Below are positions 56,534 to 64,000 of a DNA stretch of 64,000 nt, one piece after another; the stretch's first letter is position 1; every line of letters begins with the position of its first letter. The translations under genes were made by a program, and so were the position numbers. This stretch comes from Methylomonas sp. AM2-LC. GTDB taxonomy: Bacteria > Pseudomonadota > Gammaproteobacteria > Methylococcales > Methylomonadaceae. The notes under the pieces are model-generated. The model was not told the DNA's origin. It saw nothing but the letters and a program-made list of their open reading frames with translations, and ran no database searches. The DNA lies in the NCBI RefSeq assembly GCF_039904985.1, contig NZ_CP157005.1, forward strand, positions 4,483,501 to 4,547,500, written 5' to 3'.

Positions 56534-56539
56534 AAAAAA

Positions 56540-56582
56540 TGAACCAGACACAAATAATGCGTACTGGCTCATTTTTACTTTT
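56540..56582. terminator. Bidirectional terminator between rarA and rplQ
   Basis: AATGA-A-CCAG and CTGG-C-TCATT pair across a ~16-nt loop. The plus strand continues with TTTTTACTTTTTT, and the minus strand has a long T-run formed by the A-tract after the rarA stop. The hairpin can end both the rarA transcript and the ribosomal operon. Confidence 0.85.
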
Positions 56583-56586
56583 TTAG

Positions 56587-56955
56587 TTATACAGTTTCTT
56601 GTCTATCAACCAGTTCAACATACGCCATTGGCGCATCATCACCGGATCTGAAACCGCATTTAATAATACGTAAATAGCCACCATTTCTAGCGCCATAACG
56701 TGGTCCTAATTCATTAAATAATTTAGTAACAACATCTCTGTCACGTAATTTAGAAAATGCTAAACGTCTTTTTGCTACAGAATCTATTTTAGATAAGGTA
56801 ATCAGAGGCTCAGCAATCATTCTTAATTCTTTTGCTTTAGGTAGAGTCGTTTTAATTAACTCATGTTTAAACAAAGAACAAGCCATATTACTAAATAATG
56901 CTTTTCTGTGGCTGCTATTTTTATTTAACTGTCTACCAGATTTACGGTGTCTCAT
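56587..56955 (-). CDS. rplQ: 50S ribosomal protein L17
   Basis: A 122-residue L17, part of the large subunit near the exit tunnel. [22 protein letters not shown] at the N-terminus and the end [17 protein letters not shown] are conserved. It is the last gene of the alpha operon, 18 bp after rpoA, and is followed by a bidirectional terminator. Confidence 0.98.
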   Translation of the reverse strand: MRHRKSGRQLNKNSSHRKALFSNMACSLFKHELIKTTLPKAKELRMIAEPLITLSKIDSVAKRRLAFSKLRDRDVVTKLFNELGPRYGARNGGYLRIIKCGFRSGDDAPMAYVELVDRQETV

Positions 56956-56973
56956 ATCTAAAATGCCTTAAAT

Positions 56974-57984
56974 TCAAATTCCAATTTGGGATTGGTCGGC
57001 CAAGTTTTCAGGCGGCCAATTTTCCAATCTCATTCCTAACGACAAGCCTTTTAAGGCTAATATGTCTTTAATCTCTGTAAGCGATTTTTTTCCAAGGTTA
57101 GGTGTGCGTAGCAATTCAACCTCAGTACGCTGAATAAGATCACCAATATAGAAAATATTCTCAGCTTTAAGACAGTTTGCTGAACGAACAGTTAATTCCA
57201 AATCATCCACTGGTCTTAATAACACAGGGTCAAATGGTTGTTCTTCAATTATTTCTTCTTCCGTTACCTGTTCATTGACTTTTTCAAAATCAACAAATAC
57301 AGATAATTGGTCATGCAAAATTGAAGCAGCTAGCTTGATCACTTCTTCGGGATCAACTGTACCGTTAGTTTCCAACTCAATGATTAACTTATCAAGATTG
57401 GTTCTTTGCTCAACACGAGTGCTTTCAACATGATAGGCTACTTTTACAATAGGGCTATAAGCAGCATCTACCATTAACACTCCAACTGGAGCATCATCAT
57501 ATTGTTCTTTACGGACACTGGCAGGAACATATCCTCTGCCACGTTCAACCTTAATCTTGATATTGAAAGCTGCACTAGGTGAAGTAATATTAGCAATAAC
57601 CAAATCTGGATTAACAATTTCCACATTATGTGGAATATCAATATCTCTGGCAGTTACAGTACCGACACCACTTTTGGATAGTGACAGAGTAACTTCATCT
57701 TTTGAATGCAATAAAACAGCTAACTTTTTAAGGTTAAGAATAATGTCAATAACATCTTCCTGAACACCTTCTATTGTCGAAAATTCGTGAAGAACTCCTT
57801 CAATAGCAATTTCGGTAACCGCGCAACCGGGTATTGATGAAAGCATAACCCTGCGCAAGGCATTACCTAATGAATGCCCAAAACCTCGTTCTAAAGGTTC
57901 AATCACAATTCTCGAATGGTTGGCCGTTTTGCTGATAACCTCAACTAAACGTGGCTTCAAAAGACCAACAATAGAACTCTGCAT
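56974..57984 (-). CDS. rpoA: DNA-directed RNA polymerase subunit alpha
   Basis: A 336-residue alpha subunit, which nucleates polymerase assembly through its N-terminal domain (about 1-235, with [20 protein letters not shown] at about 30-49). It contacts UP elements and activators through its C-terminal domain (about 250-330, with [16 protein letters not shown] and [19 protein letters not shown]). Standard position between rpsD and rplQ. Confidence 0.98.
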   Translation of the reverse strand: MQSSIVGLLKPRLVEVISKTANHSRIVIEPLERGFGHSLGNALRRVMLSSIPGCAVTEIAIEGVLHEFSTIEGVQEDVIDIILNLKKLAVLLHSKDEVTLSLSKSGVGTVTARDIDIPHNVEIVNPDLVIANITSPSAAFNIKIKVERGRGYVPASVRKEQYDDAPVGVLMVDAAYSPIVKVAYHVESTRVEQRTNLDKLIIELETNGTVDPEEVIKLAASILHDQLSVFVDFEKVNEQVTEEEIIEEQPFDPVLLRPVDDLELTVRSANCLKAENIFYIGDLIQRTEVELLRTPNLGKKSLTEIKDILALKGLSLGMRLENWPPENLADQSQIGI

Positions 57985-58003
57985 AGTTTAAATCCCGGGT
58001 TGA

Positions 58004-58624
58004 TTACTTGGAGTAAAGCTCAACAACTAACTGTTCGTTGATATCAGAGCCTAAATCAGCACGATCTGGAACAGCTTTAAAAATCCCACTCATTTCTTTT
58101 GGGTTAACTTCTACCCAAACAGGGAAACCGTATTGCTCAGTAACTGTCAATGAGTCTTTAATACGTTGTTGTTTTTTTGCTTTTTCTCGAATTTTTACCT
58201 GATCACCAGCGTTTAACTGATAAGAAGGAATATTAATTGTATGATCATTAACAACAATAGCTTTATGAGAAACTAACTGTCTCGCTTCAGCGCGTGTTGA
58301 TGCATAACCCATACGATAAACTACATTGTCTAGGCGTGATTCTAATAAGTTCAACAAGTTTTGGCCTGTTGCACCTTTTTGTAAATCAGCTGCTTTATAG
58401 TAGTTTCTGAATTGAGTTTCCAGTACTCCGTAGATTCTACGTAGTCTCTGTTTAGCCCGTAGCTGTATCGCATAATCAGAGTTTCTAGTCCGTTTGGCTC
58501 CATGCTGACCAGGTCGTTGATCCAGTTTGCATTTACCTTCTAGAGATTTACCTCTACTTTTAAGAAATAAATCAGTGCCTTCTCTTCTACTTAACTTGCA
58601 GGCAGGCCCAAGATATCTTGCCAT
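58004..58624 (-). CDS. rpsD: 30S ribosomal protein S4
   Basis: A 206-residue S4, a primary 16S rRNA-binding protein. [19 protein letters not shown] and the S4 RNA-binding domain ([20 protein letters not shown], about 94-113) are clear. In E. coli S4 represses translation of the alpha operon; the order rpsM-rpsK-rpsD-rpoA-rplQ is the same here, so similar control is likely. Confidence 0.98.
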   Translation of the reverse strand: MARYLGPACKLSRREGTDLFLKSRGKSLEGKCKLDQRPGQHGAKRTRNSDYAIQLRAKQRLRRIYGVLETQFRNYYKAADLQKGATGQNLLNLLESRLDNVVYRMGYASTRAEARQLVSHKAIVVNDHTINIPSYQLNAGDQVKIREKAKKQQRIKDSLTVTEQYGFPVWVEVNPKEMSGIFKAVPDRADLGSDINEQLVVELYSK

Positions 58625-58643
58625 TTAATTACTCCAATATATC

Positions 58644-59030
58644 CTAAACACGACGTTTTTTTGGTGGACGACATCCATTGTGAGGAATAGGTGTTACATC
58701 CACAATATTTGTTATTTTAAAGCCAAGGCTATTTAAAGACCTGACTGCAGATTCACGACCAGGCCCAGGACCTTTAATCATTACATCAAGATTTTTCATG
58801 CCGTACTCTAGCGCTACTGCGCCAGCTTTTTCAGCAGCAACCTGAGCAGCGAATGGGGTACTTTTTCTTGAACCTCTAAAACCAGACCCACCTGAAGTAG
58901 CCCAAGAAAGTGCATTTCCTTTTCTATCGGTTATAGTCACGATAGTGTTATTAAAGGATGCATGGACATGTACAATGCCATCCGACACTTCTTTTTTAAT
59001 TCGTTTTTTTACTCGATTTTGAGTTGCCAT
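58644..59030 (-). CDS. rpsK: 30S ribosomal protein S11
   Basis: A 128-residue S11 of the small-subunit platform. Conserved parts are [19 protein letters not shown] and the basic C-terminus [21 protein letters not shown] at 59030 is used; a TTG directly upstream adds one residue only. Confidence 0.98.
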   Translation of the reverse strand: MATQNRVKKRIKKEVSDGIVHVHASFNNTIVTITDRKGNALSWATSGGSGFRGSRKSTPFAAQVAAEKAGAVALEYGMKNLDVMIKGPGPGRESAVRSLNSLGFKITNIVDVTPIPHNGCRPPKKRRV

Positions 59031-59053
59031 CAACTTACCTTATTTCTTAAATC

Positions 59054-59410
59054 TTATTTAGTAACAGGTTTTCGTGGACCTTTTCTAGTCCGCGCATTTG
59101 TCCGTGTTCTTTGGCCTCTTAGTGGCAACCCTCTGCGGTGTCTAATGCCACGATAGCAACCAAGATCCATTAACCGTTTTATATTCATAGAGACCTCTCT
59201 TCTAAGATCACCCTCTACTGTCATAGACGATATTACCTTACGGACTGTTTCAAGCTGATCTTCCGTAAGATCTCGAATTTTAAGCGTTGGCTCGAAACCA
59301 ACTTCACTGCAGATATTTTTTGCAGTTTGTCTGCCAATTCCATAAATAGCAGTTAACGCAATTCCCGCATGTTTATGATCAGCTACGTTAATACCGGCAA
59401 TACGCGCCAT
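59054..59410 (-). CDS. rpsM: 30S ribosomal protein S13
   Basis: A 118-residue S13 of the subunit head, contacting the P-site t[17 protein letters not shown], the helix-two-turn-helix [13 protein letters not shown] and the basic C-terminal tail [15 protein letters not shown] are conserved. First gene of the alpha operon proper. Confidence 0.98.
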   Translation of the reverse strand: MARIAGINVADHKHAGIALTAIYGIGRQTAKNICSEVGFEPTLKIRDLTEDQLETVRKVISSMTVEGDLRREVSMNIKRLMDLGCYRGIRHRRGLPLRGQRTRTNARTRKGPRKPVTK

Positions 59411-59492
59411 TCAGATACTCCCAAGATCGGTACTATAAATATAAAGTTAAGCAGGCCATTATAACAGCCTTTGAATTTTATTGCAAAAAAAT

Positions 59493-59606
59493 CTATCCTT
59501 GACGCTGTTTGTGTCTACCATCTTTACAGATGACGCGCACAACTCCATTTCGTTTAATAATTTTGCAACTTTTGCAGATTGCTTTAATTGATGCACGAAC
59601 TTTCAT
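59493..59606 (-). CDS. rpmJ: 50S ribosomal protein L36
   Basis: A 37-residue zinc-ribbon protein read from the minus strand (ATG at 59606, TAG at 59493). The sequence [15 protein letters not shown], then [13 protein letters not shown], contains the CxxC...C...H zinc-binding pattern of the Zn-dependent L36 form. It lies between secY and rpsM as in most gammaproteobacteria. Confidence 0.97.
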   Translation of the reverse strand: MKVRASIKAICKSCKIIKRNGVVRVICKDGRHKQRQG

Positions 59607-59627
59607 AAATACTCCAGATTAATATCG

Positions 59628-60950
59628 TTATTTTTTAAGGTTGGCTTTTTTCATTAGGCCTTCATACTGTTGCGACATCAAATGTGTTTGCATTTGCGAT
59701 ATAAAATCCATCACAACAACAACAATGATTAACAACGAGGTACCACCGAAAGAGAACGGTACATTCCAATAAACGATGAGAAATTCAGGTAACAAACAAA
59801 TTAAAGTTATATAAATAGCGCCAATAAGTGTCAGGCGAGTCATTACTTTATCAATATAATTTGTAGTTTGTATACCTGGACGAATTCCTGGTAAAAAAGC
59901 ACCTGATTTTTTTAAATTTTCAGCAGTTTCCTTTGAATTAAATACCAAAGCGGTATAAAAGAAACAAAAGAAAATGATTGCCAATGCATAGCAAATAACA
60001 TAAACAGGTTGACCAGGAGACAACACAGTCGAAATATCTTGCAGCCAAGTAAACCCATCAATATTACCAAACCAGCCAGCAATTGTTGCAGGGAATAAAA
60101 TAATACTTGATGCAAAAATAGGCGGAATTACGCCTGCCATATTCAGCTTAAGCGGTAGAAAAGAAGTCTGACCTGCATATACTTTATTACCCTGTTGTCT
60201 CTTAGGATAATTAATAGTGATACGCCTTTGCCCTCTTTCAACAAATACCACAATACCTGTTACAAAAATAGCTAATGCGAATAACACTATAATAAACGCA
60301 CTATTCATTTCACCGGTACTAGCTAGCTCTAAAGTTCCATGAATTGCATTTGGCAATCCGGAAACAATACCCGCAAAAATGATAAGCGAAATACCATTAC
60401 CAATACCTCTTTCGGTAATTTGCTCTCCCAACCACATCAAAAAGATAGTACCGGTAACTAATGTTATGGTTGTTACCATCACAAAACCAATACCAGGCTG
60501 AATAACAACCGCTAAACCACCTGCAGTTTGATTTTGCAAAGCAATTGATATCCCTACTGACTGAAACATAGCAAGAACTACAGTACCGTAACGGGTAAAT
60601 TGCGAAATCTTTCTACGTCCGGACTCACCTTCTTTTTTTAACTGCTCCATGGCAGGTATGACAATAGTCATAAGCTGCATGATAATGGATGCCGATATAT
60701 AAGGCATAATACCAAGAGCAAACAGGCTTAACCGCATTAGAGCGCCACCTGAAAACATGTTAAACATATCAAGAATTGATCCTGATTGCTGTTTAAACAT
60801 TGCAGCTAATGCATTAGGATCTATCCCCGGCACTGGAATATGAGCTCCGATTCGGTATACTATAAATGCACCCAAAACAAACAACAATCTGGATTTTAAT
60901 TCTCCAAATCGGAACTTACCTGCAGAAACATCAAACCCTTTTGTAGTCAC
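59628..60950 (-). CDS. secY: Protein translocase subunit SecY
   Basis: A 440-residue, ten-helix inner-membrane channel subunit of the Sec translocon. Conserved segments include the plug region after [25 protein letters not shown] (about 77-90), [19 protein letters not shown] (about 175-193) and the cytoplasmic loop [20 protein letters not shown] (about 330-349). It directly follows rplO with no gap. Confidence 0.98.
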   Translation of the reverse strand: MTTKGFDVSAGKFRFGELKSRLLFVLGAFIVYRIGAHIPVPGIDPNALAAMFKQQSGSILDMFNMFSGGALMRLSLFALGIMPYISASIIMQLMTIVIPAMEQLKKEGESGRRKISQFTRYGTVVLAMFQSVGISIALQNQTAGGLAVVIQPGIGFVMVTTITLVTGTIFLMWLGEQITERGIGNGISLIIFAGIVSGLPNAIHGTLELASTGEMNSAFIIVLFALAIFVTGIVVFVERGQRRITINYPKRQQGNKVYAGQTSFLPLKLNMAGVIPPIFASSIILFPATIAGWFGNIDGFTWLQDISTVLSPGQPVYVICYALAIIFFCFFYTALVFNSKETAENLKKSGAFLPGIRPGIQTTNYIDKVMTRLTLIGAIYITLICLLPEFLIVYWNVPFSFGGTSLLIIVVVVMDFISQMQTHLMSQQYEGLMKKANLKK

Positions 60951-61385
60951 TTAGGCCTCAACTTTGCCGCCGGCTGCTTCAATAGCTTGCCTAGCACCGT
61001 CAGTAACATTGATTCCTTTTAATGTGATGGATTTAGAAACAGTACCTGTGTTAACCAGTTTAACTTTTTTAGATATAGCAGGAATAATATTTCTATCTAT
61101 CAAAACCTGTAAATCAATTTCAACTAAACCGAGTGAATCAATTTCACTTAATCTTACTTCAGCACTGAATTTTTTTGTTCTTGAAGTAAAACCAACTTTT
61201 GGTAAGCGTCTTTGCAGGGGCATCTGACCACCTTCAAAGCCGACTTTATGGTAACCACCACTACGTGCTTTTTGACCTTTATGTCCCCTACCGCATGTTT
61301 TACCATCGGTTGAACCAATACCACGGCCCACACGTTTTATTTTTTTTCTAGCGCCATATGCTGCTTGTATAGTATTTAAATACAT
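60951..61385 (-). CDS. rplO: 50S ribosomal protein L15
   Basis: A 144-residue L15, a late-binding large-subunit protein. The glycine-rich basic N-terminal half ([20 protein letters not shown]) and [15 protein letters not shown] are conserved. It overlaps the rpmD stop by 1 nt. Confidence 0.98.
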   Translation of the reverse strand: MYLNTIQAAYGARKKIKRVGRGIGSTDGKTCGRGHKGQKARSGGYHKVGFEGGQMPLQRRLPKVGFTSRTKKFSAEVRLSEIDSLGLVEIDLQVLIDRNIIPAISKKVKLVNTGTVSKSITLKGINVTDGARQAIEAAGGKVEA

Positions 61386-61570
61386 TACACTTCCTCAACT
61401 TTTAGCATATATGCGATTTTATTAATCATGCCGCGATTTTCAGGCGTATCAATCACATCAACCACTTGACGTATTCTACTTAAACCTAAACCTTTCAAAC
61501 ATTGCTGATGACTTTTCAATCTACCATGTTTGCTCTTAATCATCATTACACTTAATTTTTTGCCTAACAT
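61385..61570 (-). CDS. rpmD: 50S ribosomal protein L30
   Basis: A 61-residue L30. The [20 protein letters not shown] and [15 protein letters not shown] segments match the family. It lies 5 bp after rpsE. Confidence 0.96.
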   Translation of the reverse strand: MLGKKLSVMMIKSKHGRLKSHQQCLKGLGLSRIRQVVDVIDTPENRGMINKIAYMLKVEEV

Positions 61571-61575
61571 CTCTG

Positions 61576-62082
61576 TTACCCTAAAATTTGATCAACTGTC
61601 AAGCCACGCTTAGCAGCAATCTGCTTTGCATCATGCATTGAAGTAAGGCCATCAATTGTTGCTCTAACAACATTGATTGGATTATTGGTACCAATGCATT
61701 TTGCTAAAACATTATGCACGCCAACCACTTCAAATACTGCACGCATAGCACCACCGGCAATAATACCAGTACCTTCTGAAGCGGGTTGCATATATACTTT
61801 AGCGGCGCCTGTATTAGACATAACCGAGTATTGCAAAGTACCTTCTTTTAATGCAACTTTACGCATATTTTTACGCGCTTGTTCTAACGACTTCTGAATT
61901 GCAACGGGTACCTCACGTGCTTTTGAAACACCGTATCCTACCCGCCCATCACCATCGCCAACAACGGTTAACGCAGCAAAGCCAAATACTCTACCACCCT
62001 TTACAACTTTTGCTACACGTCTAACGTTTACTAGTTTTTCTTGTAAACCGTCTGTACTACCTTGAGCTGGTGCTGTTGCCAT
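61576..62082 (-). CDS. rpsE: 30S ribosomal protein S5
   Basis: A 168-residue S5, involved in decoding accuracy and mRNA unwinding. The double-stranded RNA-binding region [20 protein letters not shown] (about 18-37), [10 protein letters not shown] and the C-terminal [17 protein letters not shown] are conserved. Confidence 0.98.
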   Translation of the reverse strand: MATAPAQGSTDGLQEKLVNVRRVAKVVKGGRVFGFAALTVVGDGDGRVGYGVSKAREVPVAIQKSLEQARKNMRKVALKEGTLQYSVMSNTGAAKVYMQPASEGTGIIAGGAMRAVFEVVGVHNVLAKCIGTNNPINVVRATIDGLTSMHDAKQIAAKRGLTVDQILG

Positions 62083-62091
62083 ACTATTCCC

Positions 62092-62445
62092 CTAAAACTT
62101 CAATCCAGCTTCACGTGCAGCATCAGCCAATGCCTTCACGCGACCATGATATTTAAAACCAGAGCGATCAAATGCAACCACTGTGACGCCTGCTGCTAAT
62201 GCTTTTTGAGCAATAGCTTTTCCAACTTCTGAAGCTGCATTAATATTGCTGGTATTTTTGAGAGCACCTTTCACTTCAGCTTGGACAGTTGATGCCGCAG
62301 CAAGCGTGGATTTACCATCAGTACTTAATACCTGCGCGTAAATATGTTGAGAAGTACGATGTATGGTAAGTCGATTAACATCAAACTTTTTAATCTTACT
62401 TCTTAATTTTAATGCTCTTTTTAATCTGGTAGACTTCTTATCCAT
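62092..62445 (-). CDS. rplR: 50S ribosomal protein L18
   Basis: A 117-residue L18, which carries 5S rRNA onto the large subunit. Basic N-terminus, [15 protein letters not shown] and the C-terminal [20 protein letters not shown] are conserved. Confidence 0.98.
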   Translation of the reverse strand: MDKKSTRLKRALKLRSKIKKFDVNRLTIHRTSQHIYAQVLSTDGKSTLAAASTVQAEVKGALKNTSNINAASEVGKAIAQKALAAGVTVVAFDRSGFKYHGRVKALADAAREAGLKF

Positions 62446-62453
62446 CGTTTTAC

Positions 62454-62987
62454 CTATTTTTTCTTAGCTTCTTTTCTAGCAACATATTCGTCGGCAATCC
62501 TAACACCTTTACCTTTATAAGGTTCTGGGGGGCGCAACGCTCTAATTTCTGAAGCCACTTGACCAACTTTTTGCTTGTCGCTACCTTTAACTAAAAGCTC
62601 AGTTTGTGTCGGTACCTCAATAGTTACTCCTTCTGGAATCAAAAATTCTACTGGATTGGAATAACCTAATGCCAAAGTTAAAGTATTTTCTTTCAGCTGT
62701 GCTCTATAACCAACACCTACTAAAAGTAATTTCTTAACAAAACCTTCAGATACACCTTTAACCATATTATTTATGGATGCTCTAGCTGTGCCTGCTAGCG
62801 CCTTAGCATCTTTAATATTTTCGTTCCATTTGATTTTTATCAAATCAGCTTGAATATCTAATTCAAGACATTCAGCAAGACCAAAGTTTAGTTGGCCTAA
62901 TTTTCCTTTAACCAACATCAAATTTCCATCTATACTTATCTGCACATCAGATGGAATTGTAATTGGAGCATTTGCTACCCTAGACAT
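62454..62987 (-). CDS. rplF: 50S ribosomal protein L6
   Basis: A 177-residue L6 made of two similar domains near the factor-binding site. The ATG at 62987, preceded by AGGAG, gives the usual MSRVANAPI start; a longer frame to 63047 overlaps rpsH and is rejected. [23 protein letters not shown] at the C-terminus is diagnostic. Confidence 0.98.
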   Translation of the reverse strand: MSRVANAPITIPSDVQISIDGNLMLVKGKLGQLNFGLAECLELDIQADLIKIKWNENIKDAKALAGTARASINNMVKGVSEGFVKKLLLVGVGYRAQLKENTLTLALGYSNPVEFLIPEGVTIEVPTQTELLVKGSDKQKVGQVASEIRALRPPEPYKGKGVRIADEYVARKEAKKK

Positions 62988-63003
62988 AATTACTCCTAAT
63001 ACC

Positions 63004-63399
63004 TTAACAAACAGTACAAATAACTTCGCCGCCGTGACCAATAGCACGTGCAGCTCGATCAGTCATTACACCATTTGATGTTGAGACAATTGCAATGCCA
63101 AGACCACCCAAAACTTTTGGCAGCTCATCCTTTGATTTATATATTCTTAAACCAGGTCGACTGATTCTTTTTACATTTTCAATAACAGGAACGCCATTAA
63201 AATATTTTAAATCAACGGTCATCTCTAAATGATTACCGTTAGTTTCGACCTTATAGTCAGCAATATAACCCTCTTCTTTCAAAACTTTAGCAATTGCCGT
63301 TTTGAGTTTAGAAGATGGGATTTTTACGCTTTTTTTACCAGCAGATTGACCGTTTCTTATTCTGGTCAACATATCTGCTATTGGATCTGTCATGCTCAT
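63004..63399 (-). CDS. rpsH: 30S ribosomal protein S8
   Basis: A 131-residue S8, a primary 16S rRNA binder and, in E. coli, the translational repressor of the spc operon. [20 protein letters not shown] and the C-terminal [21 protein letters not shown] are conserved. Confidence 0.98.
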   Translation of the reverse strand: MSMTDPIADMLTRIRNGQSAGKKSVKIPSSKLKTAIAKVLKEEGYIADYKVETNGNHLEMTVDLKYFNGVPVIENVKRISRPGLRIYKSKDELPKVLGGLGIAIVSTSNGVMTDRAARAIGHGGEVICTVC

Positions 63400-63432
63400 A
63401 TTTATATCTCCAAAAACTTAAATTGACCAGAT

Positions 63433-63738
63433 TTACCAGCTAGCTTTAGATAAACCAGGAACATCACCACGCATGGTTGCTTCCCTTAGTTTATTGCGGC
63501 TTAACCCGAATTTTCTGTAAAAACCATGTGGACGGCCAGTTAGACTACATCTGTTACGTAATCGTGATTGACTTGAGTCTCTTGGTAATTTTTGTAATTG
63601 AAGCTGAGCATTTTCTTTTTCTTCAAATGTAAAGTTGGGCGATCTCACAATTTCTTTGAGCGCTTTTCTTTTAGCATCATATTTTTTTATTAGACCGGCG
63701 CGTTTAACTTCGCGCGCTATCATTGATTTCTTAGCCAT
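63433..63738 (-). CDS. rpsN: 30S ribosomal protein S14
   Basis: A 101-residue S14 of the long, zinc-free type: the region around [20 protein letters not shown] has one cysteine rather than the CxxC pairs of the zinc form. [13 protein letters not shown] and [18 protein letters not shown] are conserved. Confidence 0.98.
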   Translation of the reverse strand: MAKKSMIAREVKRAGLIKKYDAKRKALKEIVRSPNFTFEEKENAQLQLQKLPRDSSQSRLRNRCSLTGRPHGFYRKFGLSRNKLREATMRGDVPGLSKASW

Positions 63739-63749
63739 TTTATCCGCCC

Positions 63750-64000
63750 TTAGTTTTTAAATGGAAAATTGAACAGTTTCAACAATGCCAAACCTTCTTC
63801 ATCGGTTTGTGCCGTTGTTGTAATACAAATATCCATTCCACGAAGAGCATCAATTTTATCGTAATCGATTTCTGGAAAAATAATTTGTTCTTTTATACCC
63901 AACGTGTAATTACCACGACCATCAAAACTTTTAGAACTCATGCCACGAAAATCTCGAATACGTGGGATAGATATAGTTATTAATCTATCAAAGAACTCAT
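63750..64000 (-). CDS. rplE: 50S ribosomal protein L5, C-terminal part (5' end outside window)
   Basis: The last ~83 residues of L5, read from the window edge (…[19 protein letters not shown], then [20 protein letters not shown]). The N-terminal half lies beyond position 64000; the ATG at 63941 is internal. L5 binds 5S rRNA and precedes rpsN in the spc operon. Confidence 0.96.
   Translation of the reverse strand, partial: EFFDRLITISIPRIRDFRGMSSKSFDGRGNYTLGIKEQIIFPEIDYDKIDALRGMDICITTTAQTDEEGLALLKLFNFPFKN

Noticed and set aside
62988..63047. Longer start for rplF overlapping rpsH
   Set aside because: The ATG at 62987 has AGGAG upstream and gives the conserved L6 N-terminus.
1..64000. CRISPR arrays, defence islands, prophage, tRNA or rRNA genes
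   Set aside because: No regularly spaced repeats, cas or restriction genes, phage structural genes or cloverleaf-forming stretches were recognised on reading both strands.

Overview
The window is a roughly 40% GC, gene-dense piece of a gammaproteobacterial chromosome. A methylene-tetrahydromethanopterin/tetrahydrofolate dehydrogenase (mtdA), a MOFRL-type glycerate kinase, glyA and formate-tetrahydrofolate ligase sit together. A large hopanoid locus with a one-step squalene synthase is also present. Together these point to a methylotroph, most likely a type I methanotroph (Methylococcales). The taxon is inferred: no methane monooxygenase or methanol dehydrogenase gene is in view.

Layout. (1) 1-10301: an MSHA-type type IV pilus cluster, mshL(partial)-M-N-E-G, then an insertion sequence (6310-7602), then the prepilin genes mshA-C-D-O-P. 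(2) 10505-13387: trpS, xseB, ispA, apt. (3) 13536-26210: isoprenoid and hopanoid region. mlaA, mlaC/hpnM and hpnH lie on the minus strand, divergent from sqs-shc-hpnG, then hpnO-copC-copD-dxs. IspA (farnesyl diphosphate) and Dxs (isoprenoid entry) flank the hopanoid genes, so precursor supply and end-product modification are physically close. (4) 26469-30836: miscellaneous genes: a small DEDDh exonuclease, an M20 amidohydrolase, a DUF5765-like membrane protein, a DUF2934 protein and an AI-2E/PerM permease.

(5) 30954-45029, minus strand: a chemosensory operon read as cheY-cheA-cheW-mcp-cheW-parA-STAS-cheR-cheD-cheB-mcp, with a second STAS gene downstream. Its large Aer-like receptor gene is split by an IS66-family element (38858-40596) that left a perfect 8-bp target duplication; removing the element and one duplication restores a single open frame. 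(6) 45296-51946: mdh divergent from mtdA-gck-glyA-fhs, the C1-assimilation (serine-pathway) block. (7) 52049-56533: a ComFB-like protein, tilS, accA and rarA. (8) 56587-64000, minus strand: the spc and alpha ribosomal operons, rplE(partial)-rpsN-rpsH-rplF-rplR-rpsE-rpmD-rplO-secY-rpmJ-rpsM-rpsK-rpsD-rpoA-rplQ.

The least ordinary parts are the freshly broken receptor inside a chemotaxis operon that carries ParA and two STAS proteins; the copC-copD pair wedged between hpnO and dxs; the tandem-repeat ends of the IS inside the pilus cluster; and several strong inverted repeats in noncoding DNA (upstream of mtdA and hpnO, after dxs, apt and fhs). I saw no CRISPR array, tRNA or rRNA gene, prophage or defence system.
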